Below, piece after piece: positions 1-5,389 of a stretch of DNA of 11,573 bases. A model generated the notes under the pieces. The model ran no database searches and had not been told where the DNA came from. It saw nothing but the letters and a program-made list of their open reading frames with translations. The translations under genes were made by a program, and so were the position numbers. How positions within the stretch are numbered: position 1 is the stretch's first letter; each line of letters starts with the position of its first letter. Source of the DNA: Halarsenatibacter sp964630835 (GTDB lineage Bacteria > Bacillota > Halanaerobiia > Halanaerobiales > Halarsenatibacteraceae); assembly GCA_964630835.1 (NCBI GenBank), contig CAZVZM010000062.1, positions 1 to 11,573 on the forward strand, written 5' to 3'.

Positions 1-132
1 AGGGTCATAGAACAACCTTTCGGGAGTACCATGAGCTTGCGATACCCTGAATATTCTACACGAACAGGGATTGGTGTTCGCAGCCTCCAGTATTCACCTG
101 GCGACTATAGCACAGAAGGTCGAACCCACTGA
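1..132 (+). other. Unassigned left-edge segment: open frame or structured RNA
   Basis: Frame 1 stays open from the window edge to a TGA at 130-132, about 43 codons. This would be the C-terminal tail of a rightward gene that starts outside the window. An open frame of this length is expected by chance roughly one time in eight, so it is weak support. The encoded tail (ending ...YSTEGRTH) matches no family I recognise. The segment is visibly GC-richer than the AT-rich DNA after about position 145, which fits either a gene end or a structured RNA. Short hairpins are present: CGAACA/TGTTCG (61-66 with 75-80), CCAG/CTGG (87-90 with 98-101) and CACT/AGTG (127-130 with 134-137). A rightward terminator lies at 224-241. 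I cannot choose between coding and RNA. Confidence 0.2.
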
Positions 133-223
133 TAGTGAGTTGACATTACTATTTTTAAACCCTGCACCATAGTTAGTATATTACAGTATTTTAGATAGTG
201 GAAGGTATTTAACAACTGATGGG

Positions 224-241
224 CGGTAAAAACCGTTTTTT
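224..241 (+). terminator. Small rho-independent terminator, rightward
   Basis: A CGGT/ACCG stem (224-227 with 232-235) closes an AAAA loop and is followed directly by six T residues (236-241), then ATTTT. The stem is only 4 bp, or 5-6 with a wobble pair, so it is weak but has the right shape. It would end a rightward transcript coming from the unassigned left-edge segment. Read on the other strand the hairpin is not followed by a T run, so it would not serve the leftward genes. Confidence 0.45.
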
Positions 242-270
242 ATTTTGCCTGGCTGTTTTCCCTAACTACT

Positions 271-299
271 TTTATATTATAAATCGGGGCATTTGTCAA
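271..299 (-). promoter_or_regulatory. Candidate sigma70-type promoter, leftward
   Basis: On the minus strand a perfect TTGACA (-35, 294-299) is followed after 17 bases by TATAAA (-10, 271-276). A start near 264 would give a leftward transcript running through 1-263. That is downstream of the small membrane-protein gene, so it does not serve rlmD or that gene. The target would be something at or beyond the left edge, possibly an RNA. Hexamer quality and spacing are good, but AT-rich intergenic DNA throws up such matches by chance. Confidence 0.4.
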
Positions 300-305
300 G
301 AATTT

Positions 306-635
306 TTACTGTTTTTTATCTTCGAGGTTACGTTCTTCCCGGCTGGTTTTGTCATATTCACTTTTCCCGTAAAATTTGTAATAACCGCGAAGATTGAGCA
401 TTACTATAAAAACAAAAGCAATAAGCCAGTACCACTGCTGAATATAGATAAAAAATATAATTCCGGCAGCGGCAGCGAAAACCATAACGACCTGATACAC
501 CCGGGCGGGAACGCCCGCTCTTCCCAGTTCCCATGCGATAAGTCCCAATCCTGCAAAAACTCCTATCTCAACCTGCAGTATCAGGCCTCCTATCCCTGCA
601 AAAGCAAAGATAAAAGCCAGCAAATAATGCAGCAT
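306..635 (-). CDS. Small four-helix integral membrane protein, unknown function
   Basis: This 109-residue protein matches no family I can name. Four hydrophobic stretches are visible at about residues 1-20, 22-40, 45-66 and 69-85, followed by a strongly charged tail (about 89-109, rich in K, R, E and D) that is probably cytoplasmic. Glycine and alanine are common in the first two helices. The ATG start at 633-635 has only a weak GGGG ribosome binding site about 11 bases upstream. The gene starts 18 bases after the rlmD stop on the same strand, so it is probably co-transcribed with rlmD. A longer reading frame on the opposite strand (219-788) overlaps it. I prefer the minus-strand gene because of its membrane-protein pattern, charged tail and operon spacing. 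Function should not be inferred from rlmD. Confidence 0.6.
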   Translation of the reverse strand: MLHYLLAFIFAFAGIGGLILQVEIGVFAGLGLIAWELGRAGVPARVYQVVMVFAAAAGIIFFIYIQQWYWLIAFVFIVMLNLRGYYKFYGKSEYDKTSREERNLEDKKQ

Positions 636-653
636 TATATATACAGCCCCTTT

Positions 654-2012
654 CTATTTTCGAGTCAGCAACGCAACAGATTCCAGGTGAGTTGTGTGCG
701 GAAACATATCAACAGCTGCGAGTTTATTTACTGTGTAATTATTCTTCATCCGTTCTATATCGCGAGCAAGCGTGGCGGGTTTGCATGAAACGTAGATGAT
801 GCCAGGGGGCCGAGAATTTAGAAGAGCCTGAACGCATTCTCTGCTTAGCCCCTTTCTCGGTGGATCAACTATCACAGACGATTTTTCGAGATCCATGCGC
901 GGGACTGCATCCTCCACCTTTCCCTGAATAAAATTTATATTTTCCCCACAATTATTTAATTGGGCATTCCTGGTTGCGGCCAGGATAGCCTGAGGAACTT
1001 CTTCGACTCCTATCACTCTTTCCGCCAGGCCGGAAAGATATATGGCAATTGAACCTGAACCACAGTAAGCATCCACAATGGAGTTAAGATTGAGATCTTG
1101 GAAAAATTCAGCCACAACATCGTAAAGTTTAACAGCCTGAACAGTATTGATCTGAAAAAAACTGGCCGGATGAATGAGAAACTTTTTTTCTTTCAGATAC
1201 TCGCTAATATACTTTTCTCCGGCCAAAAGATAAAGCTCCTCTCCCATGATAACGTTGGTGTCTTCCGGGTTGATATTGTGATAAATTCCCCACAGGGAAC
1301 GAAAATTTCCCATCAGGGATGAAGTAATTTCATCCAGCCCATTCATCCTATCTCTGCGCGTAACAAAGGTCAGCTGCAGCTGGGAGGTGTTAACTCCTGC
1401 CCGGATAAGAAGGTGCCGAAGATTTCCCCTATGACTCTTTTCAAAATATGGCTCAACCTCAAATTTATTAATTAGCTCCGTAGTTTCTCTCAGCAGCCTG
1501 TTGATGGGTTGATGCTGGATCAAACAGTCCTGGATAAAAACAGGATCGTGACTGCCCGGTCGATAAAAACCGGGCCTTAACATCTGCTCCTCCCCATCAT
1601 CGTCAATACCCACAGGAAATTGAGCTTTGTTACGGTAATACCAGGGAAAATCCATGCCTTCAACCTCAAATTCCGGCCAGCTTTCAAGGCCCCCTATTCG
1701 AGCCAGCGCATCTTCCAGCATATTCTTTTTTTTCAGCAGCTGTCGTGAATACTCAAGATGCTGGAGCTGACAGCCCCCGCACTCGCTGAAAACAGGACAG
1801 GGGGGCTCAATTCTGTGAGGGGAGGGTTCCTTTATCTCCAGGAGTCGAGCTCGCCAGTAATTGCTCTTCTTTTCAACCGGCTCCGCTTTAACCCTTTCCC
1901 CCGGCAGCGCTCCTTCAACAAAGATGACAGGATGATCTGAGGGGCGGGCCACACCCTCGCCTCCCTGATTCAAATCCTTAATATTAACTTCAATATAATC
2001 ACTGCTGTTCAA
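654..2012 (-). CDS. rlmD: 23S rRNA (uracil-C5)-methyltransferase, RlmD/RumA family
   Basis: This SAM-dependent enzyme methylates C5 of a uridine in 23S rRNA (U1939 in E. coli numbering; Gram-positive relatives can also modify U747). It has 452 residues, normal for the family. An N-terminal TRAM-like RNA-binding region covers about residues 5-60. The 4Fe-4S cysteines are C72, C78 and C81 (in CxxxxxCGGC), with C163. The SAM-binding motif VDAYCGSGS is at 313-321, and DPPRKG is at 383-388. The catalytic cysteine is C410 in YVSCKPATLARD, and the likely general base is E444 in HLES. All key residues are present. The start is TTG at 2010-2012: a good AGGAGTGG ribosome binding site (2019-2026) lies 6 bases upstream, and TTG begins the TRAM region at the usual place. 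The gene diverges from the MATE gene across a repeat-bearing intergenic region. The exact target uridine or uridines cannot be read from sequence. Confidence 0.93.
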   Translation of the reverse strand: MNSSDYIEVNIKDLNQGGEGVARPSDHPVIFVEGALPGERVKAEPVEKKSNYWRARLLEIKEPSPHRIEPPCPVFSECGGCQLQHLEYSRQLLKKKNMLEDALARIGGLESWPEFEVEGMDFPWYYRNKAQFPVGIDDDGEEQMLRPGFYRPGSHDPVFIQDCLIQHQPINRLLRETTELINKFEVEPYFEKSHRGNLRHLLIRAGVNTSQLQLTFVTRRDRMNGLDEITSSLMGNFRSLWGIYHNINPEDTNVIMGEELYLLAGEKYISEYLKEKKFLIHPASFFQINTVQAVKLYDVVAEFFQDLNLNSIVDAYCGSGSIAIYLSGLAERVIGVEEVPQAILAATRNAQLNNCGENINFIQGKVEDAVPRMDLEKSSVIVDPPRKGLSRECVQALLNSRPPGIIYVSCKPATLARDIERMKNNYTVNKLAAVDMFPHTTHLESVALLTRK

Positions 2013-2018
2013 AACAAA

Positions 2019-2026
2019 CCACTCCT
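2019..2026 (-). promoter_or_regulatory. Ribosome binding site that fixes the rlmD TTG start
   Basis: AGGAGTGG on the minus strand lies 6 bases before TTG at 2010-2012. No in-frame ATG lies nearby, so this site decides the start. Confidence 0.75.
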
Positions 2027-2083
2027 GTACTTTTATAGTCTAAATGTAAATGCGGACAGATGACCTAAATATAAATTTTCTAT

Positions 2084-2109
2084 AGAAAGCTATGAGAGGA
2101 AGCTATGAG
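2084..2109. repeat. Two tandem 13-bp repeats at the element edge
   Basis: AGAAAGCTATGAG (2084-2096) is followed directly by AGGAAGCTATGAG (2097-2109), with one mismatch. The second unit is also the left terminal repeat of the 119-bp element. The extra unit may be a remnant of a second insertion or a slippage duplication. Confidence 0.75.
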
Positions 2110-2215
2110 GCGAAGTGATACTCGAAATTTTTCGAAGCCCGGGTCAGGTCCATGGCCCAAAAATTGTGTCCCGGCTCATGAAAAATTTTATGTGAATGGA
2201 GCATCATAGCTTCCT
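2097..2215. repeat. MITE-like palindromic repeat element, 119 bp
   Basis: Perfect 12-bp terminal inverted repeats bound the element: AGGAAGCTATGA at 2097-2108 and TCATAGCTTCCT at 2204-2215. The inner arms continue as an imperfect palindrome: both carry an AAATTTTTC-type block followed by a GCCCGGG/GCCGGG-type block, so the whole element could fold into a long hairpin. No open reading frame is present. A solo copy of the right arm lies at 3811-3854, with 30 of 34 bases identical over its conserved part. This recurrence supports a dispersed element rather than a chance hairpin. It could be a non-autonomous mobile element or a REP-like repeat. No clear target-site duplication is visible, partly because of the tandem unit on its left. 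Confidence 0.65.
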
Positions 2216-2260
2216 AAATATTTTACAGCCAGCATGAGGCTGTGTTAAAATTATATGAGA

Positions 2261-2290
2261 TTGAAATTTTCATTCAGAGTCAGATTATAT
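2261..2290 (+). promoter_or_regulatory. Candidate promoter of the MATE gene
   Basis: TTGAAA (2261-2266) and TTATAT (2285-2290) are separated by 18 bases. With a 17-base spacer the -10 would read ATTATA. A start near 2297 would leave a leader of about 75 bases before the ATG at 2373 and would fall inside the palindrome at 2294-2314. The hexamers are imperfect and the region is AT-rich, so confidence is moderate. Confidence 0.4.
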
Positions 2291-2293
2291 TAT

Positions 2294-2314
2294 CGAAATT
2301 ATATCATAATTTCG
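2294..2314. promoter_or_regulatory. Perfect 9+9 bp inverted repeat, candidate operator
   Basis: CGAAATTAT (2294-2302) and ATAATTTCG (2306-2314) are exact reverse complements separated by ATC. The site overlaps the predicted transcription start of the MATE gene, where a dimeric repressor (MarR or TetR type, by analogy with other efflux genes) could block transcription. It could also be an RNA hairpin near the 5' end of the transcript. It has no following T run, so it is not a terminator. No regulator gene lies next to it in the window. Confidence 0.45.
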
Positions 2315-2372
2315 GAACCAGATCATAACTTTAGATCAACCAGGATTTTTTATCTCCACGAGGTGATGCATA

Positions 2373-3755
2373 ATGCGGGCTAAAACCAGTTCAAGCAGGC
2401 TGGGAGAGGAAAGAATACTCCCGCTGCTTATCAAATTATCACTTCCGGGCATGCTCGCCATGTCCGTGCAATCTTTATACAGCATCATAGACAGTATATT
2501 TGTGGGAAGATACAGCACCGAAGCTCTCTCATCTCTCGCTCTTTTTTATCCTCTGGAAATGATACTGATAGGTATTTCTGTCGGTACTGGTGTTGGCGCA
2601 ACATCCCTCATTTCTCGTTTGCTGGGAGCGAACAAAAAAGAACAGGCCGACCAGGCCGGAGCTCAGGTGCTCTTTTTGGCCGTGGCGGCCAGTCTTGTAA
2701 TGGCCTTTGTAGGATATTTCTTTACTCCCCAGCTGTTAAAATTATTTGCCGAGGACGCAGCTCTTCTGGAAAAGGCCTCACTTTATAGCACGGTTGTTCT
2801 TACAGGCTCTTTTTCTTTCTTTCTTCCCATTATAGGCAATCATATTCTCCGGGGAGAGGGAAATACATTTCTGCCCATGGTAAACATCTTTTTGGGAGCT
2901 GGAGTGAATATTTTGCTCGATCCATTTTTAATCTTCGGGCCGGGCTTCTTCCCCGAGCTGGGCCTTCAGGGGGCAGCAATCGCCACCGTCTTTGCCCGAT
3001 CTCTCAGTGGAATCATGGTTCTTTATCTGCTCCTGGGAAAGAAAACAGAGTTAAATATTACCTGGAAAGCTTTTCGACTGCGCCCGGATTTAATCAGGGA
3101 GGTTTTTCGGGTGGGTTTTCCTGCCATGGTGATGCAATTTATGGCCAGCTTCATGCTGGGGGGGATGAACAGAATTCTGGCCAACTTTTCCTCTCTGGCA
3201 ATCGCAGTAGGAGGTATTTATTTTCGACTGCAGTCCATAGTGCTTATGCCCATATTTGGGATCAAGCAGGGCTATCTCCCTCTTATAGGTTATAATTTTA
3301 GCCACAACTGTCCTGGACGGGTCAAAAAAGGGTTATTCTACAGTATGGGGCTGGCTTTCTTAATAACTACCGGTGGAATGGTTTTATTTCAGGTCATACC
3401 CGGCCGTATCTTAAGCCTTTTCAGTGATAATCCCGAATTGATTGAAATAGGCAGCACCGCCCTGCAGAATATCAGTCCCGCCTATCCCCTTATTGGTCCG
3501 GCAATTATTATTTCAGCCACTTTTCAGGGCATAGGAAAGGGACTGCCCAGCCTGATCCAGTCCTTTATCAGACAGCTTATTTTGCTCCTCCCCCTGATGT
3601 ATCTGCTGGGACAGGCGGCCGGGCTGGACGCTCTATGGTATGCATTTCCGCTATCAGAGCTGGGAAATATACTGGTAGCTGCTCCCTGGCTTTATTTCAC
3701 ACTGCGGAGCGATCTCTCTCAGAAAACAAAAGTGCAGACTGAAACTGTATCCTGA
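2373..3755 (+). CDS. MATE-family multidrug/cation efflux transporter
   Basis: This is a cytoplasmic-membrane antiporter that would export drugs or organic cations in exchange for Na+ or H+. It has 460 residues, typical of MATE proteins, with about twelve hydrophobic segments in two six-helix halves. Family features include the N-terminal LGEERILPLLIKLSLPGMLAM stretch leading into SIIDSIFVGRYSTEAL (about residues 8-52). Helix 2 follows with GTGVGATSLISRLLGANKK (about 71-90), then ILRGEGNTF (about 156-164) and NILLDPFLIFGPG (about 177-189). The second half contains FGIKQGYLPLIGYNF. This resembles the MepA/DinF-like branch, but substrate specificity cannot be read from sequence. The ATG at 2373 has a GAGGTGAT ribosome binding site 5 bases upstream. 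The gene stands alone, divergent from rlmD and convergent with gatB. The upstream palindrome suggests repressor control. Confidence 0.9.
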   Translation: MRAKTSSSRLGEERILPLLIKLSLPGMLAMSVQSLYSIIDSIFVGRYSTEALSSLALFYPLEMILIGISVGTGVGATSLISRLLGANKKEQADQAGAQVLFLAVAASLVMAFVGYFFTPQLLKLFAEDAALLEKASLYSTVVLTGSFSFFLPIIGNHILRGEGNTFLPMVNIFLGAGVNILLDPFLIFGPGFFPELGLQGAAIATVFARSLSGIMVLYLLLGKKTELNITWKAFRLRPDLIREVFRVGFPAMVMQFMASFMLGGMNRILANFSSLAIAVGGIYFRLQSIVLMPIFGIKQGYLPLIGYNFSHNCPGRVKKGLFYSMGLAFLITTGGMVLFQVIPGRILSLFSDNPELIEIGSTALQNISPAYPLIGPAIIISATFQGIGKGLPSLIQSFIRQLILLLPLMYLLGQAAGLDALWYAFPLSELGNILVAAPWLYFTLRSDLSQKTKVQTETVS

Positions 3756-3756
3756 T

Positions 3757-3786
3757 AATCCCGGGTATTCAAAACCCCGGGTCTTT
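3757..3786 (+). terminator. Possible terminator of the MATE gene
   Basis: CCCGGG at 3760-3765 and CCCGGG at 3776-3781 can pair across a 10-base loop, starting four bases after the MATE stop. The 3' flank is TCTTTAAAATTT, a poor U tract, so termination may be weak. It might also be a diverged piece of the nearby repeat, whose full copy carries a CCCGGG block too. Confidence 0.4.
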
Positions 3787-3810
3787 AAAATTTAGTTGAA
3801 AATAAACTGA

Positions 3811-3854
3811 GGCCAGGGAAAAAATTTCATATGAACGAAGCATCATAGCTTCCT
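3811..3854. repeat. Solo arm of the MITE-like repeat, 3 bp after the gatB stop
   Basis: The last 34 bases (3821-3854) match the right arm of the element at 2182-2215 with four differences, all transitions. They end in the same TCATAGCTTCCT terminal sequence. The left arm is missing, since no AGGAAGCTATGA occurs between here and the MATE stop. On the gatB transcript it would fold GAAGC/GCTTC around a TATGAT loop, and a six-T run occurs about 12 bases further on. It could therefore contribute to gatB 3'-end formation or mRNA stability. Confidence 0.65.
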
Positions 3855-3857
3855 GCC

Positions 3858-5306
3858 CTAATCCATTATTTTTTCTCTCAGCATCTGATTGACCATCTGA
3901 GGATTGGCCTTGCCCTCTGTAGCCTGCATTATCTGTCCGACCAGAAACCCTATAGCTTTATCCTTGCCTCCTCTGATATCCTCCACTACATCGGGATGCT
4001 CCTCTATCGTCTCATCCACGAGTTTTTCCAGCTCCTCCTCATCGCTTATCTGTTTAAGACCTTTTTCCTCCACAATCTTCCCGGGAGATTTGCCTGTATC
4101 GAACATGATTTCGAATACTTCGCTGGCAATGTTCGAGCTTATGGTACCATCGTCTATCATTTCCAGCATACTGACGAGAGCTTTGGGCTCCAGATTGCCC
4201 TCTCCAGGCTCCATATCATTTTCATTGAGTAGTCGGCGATATTCTCCCATCAGCCAATTGCTTATCTCTTTGGGGTCCTCATAACCGGAAGCAGCCTCCT
4301 CAAAGATACTGGCCATGCTCTTTTCCTGAGTTAGAACTTCGGCATCATAGGCAGGAAGATCATATTCGTCCTGAAAGCGCAGCCATTTTTCTCTGGGAAG
4401 TTCGGGCAGCTCCTCATCTATTTCACTCACCTGTTCTTCAGATATTTTCAGGGGCATGAGATCCGGCTCGGGAAAATAGCGGTAATCCTCAGCTTCTTCT
4501 TTGGTGCGCATGGTTTTAGTCTGCTGTCTATCGGCATCCCAGGCTCTGGTCTCCTGCACAACCTCTCTGCCGGAAGCAAGAACTTCACACTGTCTTTGAG
4601 CTTCATAGTTGAGGGCTTTCTCCACCGCTCTAAAGCTATTCATATTTTTTACCTCAGATTTTATGCCAAATTCAGCGCTGCCTTTTTCCTGGAGAGATAT
4701 GTTGGCATCACATCGCAGAGAACCCTCCTCCATATTGCAGTCAGATATTCCCAGATAGGAGATAATCTGCTTTAGTGTTTCAAGATAGAGTCTGGCCTCC
4801 ACCGGACTGTTCATATCTGGTTCGCTCACTATTTCAATCAGAGGAACACCAGATCTATTAAAATCCACATAGCTTCTGCCATCATCTCCATGCACCAGCT
4901 TGCCTGCGTCCTCTTCCAGATGCACTCTTGTGATACCTATTTTTTTCTCCTTATAACTATTATCTTCCTGTTCCTTATCTATTGTCAGATGACCATCATA
5001 GCCGAGGGGAAAATCGTATTGAGAAATCTGATATCCCTTGGGCAGATCGGGATAAAAGTAATTTTTTCTATCAAATTTGCTAAATTCACTTATGGTGCAG
5101 TTTAATGCCCTACCAGCCATAAGAGCGTATTCATATGCCCTTTTATTGAGCACCGGCAGTGTCCCCGGCAGTCCCATACAGATGGGACAGGTGCTGGCAT
5201 TGGGAGACCTGCCAAATTCGGTACTGCATCCGCAGAAAAGTTTGGACTCTGTCTGCAGCTGCACATGCACTTCAAGACCGATAACTATATTATAATCTTC
5301 GAGCAT
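3858..5306 (-). CDS. gatB: Asp/Glu-tRNA(Asn/Gln) amidotransferase subunit B
   Basis: GatB is the tRNA-binding and kinase subunit of the GatCAB amidotransferase. It activates the side chain of mischarged Glu-tRNA(Gln) or Asp-tRNA(Asn) with ATP and receives ammonia from GatA. The protein has 482 residues, normal length. It shows VIGLEVHVQL near the N-terminus and a four-cysteine set (C25, C27, C40, C43 in CGC...CPIC). Other conserved blocks are FDRKNYFYPDLPKGYQISQY (78-97), HLEEDAGK, DFNRSGVPLIEIVSEPD, RCDANIS and RYFPEPDLMPL. A YqeY-like C-terminal domain ends NPQMVNQMLREKI. I chose ATG at 5304-5306 because AAGGAAGGTG (5312-5321) sits 5 bases upstream and MLEDYNIVIG fits the family start. An in-frame ATG at 5328-5330 would add eight residues with no good ribosome binding site. 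It is last in the leftward cluster, 83 bases after gatA. The stop is TAG. Confidence 0.96.
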   Translation of the reverse strand: MLEDYNIVIGLEVHVQLQTESKLFCGCSTEFGRSPNASTCPICMGLPGTLPVLNKRAYEYALMAGRALNCTISEFSKFDRKNYFYPDLPKGYQISQYDFPLGYDGHLTIDKEQEDNSYKEKKIGITRVHLEEDAGKLVHGDDGRSYVDFNRSGVPLIEIVSEPDMNSPVEARLYLETLKQIISYLGISDCNMEEGSLRCDANISLQEKGSAEFGIKSEVKNMNSFRAVEKALNYEAQRQCEVLASGREVVQETRAWDADRQQTKTMRTKEEAEDYRYFPEPDLMPLKISEEQVSEIDEELPELPREKWLRFQDEYDLPAYDAEVLTQEKSMASIFEEAASGYEDPKEISNWLMGEYRRLLNENDMEPGEGNLEPKALVSMLEMIDDGTISSNIASEVFEIMFDTGKSPGKIVEEKGLKQISDEEELEKLVDETIEEHPDVVEDIRGGKDKAIGFLVGQIMQATEGKANPQMVNQMLREKIMD

Positions 5307-5389
5307 AATTTCACCTTCCTTTCTGAACATCTCGGCGGTTTTTTAAATTCCCCATTTTTTACCTGCACTCTATTTATAAATTGGCAGAT

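Larger units (their letters stand above)
2013..2372. other. Divergent intergenic region between rlmD and the MATE gene
   Basis: These 360 bases hold no credible gene. From left to right they carry the rlmD ribosome binding site and a perfect 12-bp palindrome TTTCTATAGAAA (2077-2088). Next come tandem 13-bp repeats (2084-2109) that run into a MITE-like inverted-repeat element (2097-2215). A 6-bp hairpin ACAGCC/GGCTGT follows (2225-2230 with 2238-2243), then a candidate rightward promoter (2261-2290), a 9-bp inverted repeat (2294-2314), and the MATE ribosome binding site GAGGTGAT (2360-2367). A leftward TATAAA at 2032-2037 sits too close to the rlmD ribosome binding site to be a convincing promoter, so the rlmD promoter is not located. 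Confidence 0.7.

Noticed and set aside
140..145. Perfect TTGACA on the plus strand
   Set aside because: The base run 17 bases downstream is TGCACC-like, not a -10, and no rightward gene follows before the MATE gene more than 2 kb away.
1..220. tRNA, tmRNA, SRP RNA, RNase P RNA, c-di-GMP riboswitch or IS605-type end
   Set aside because: I looked for the conserved cores of these on both strands and found none. Short similarities did not extend past a few bases.
219..788. 189-codon plus-strand reading frame
   Set aside because: It runs antisense to the small membrane-protein gene and the end of rlmD, has no ribosome binding site, and its composition (many S, N, K, C and F) looks like a shadow frame. 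The rlmD part is certainly coded on the other strand.
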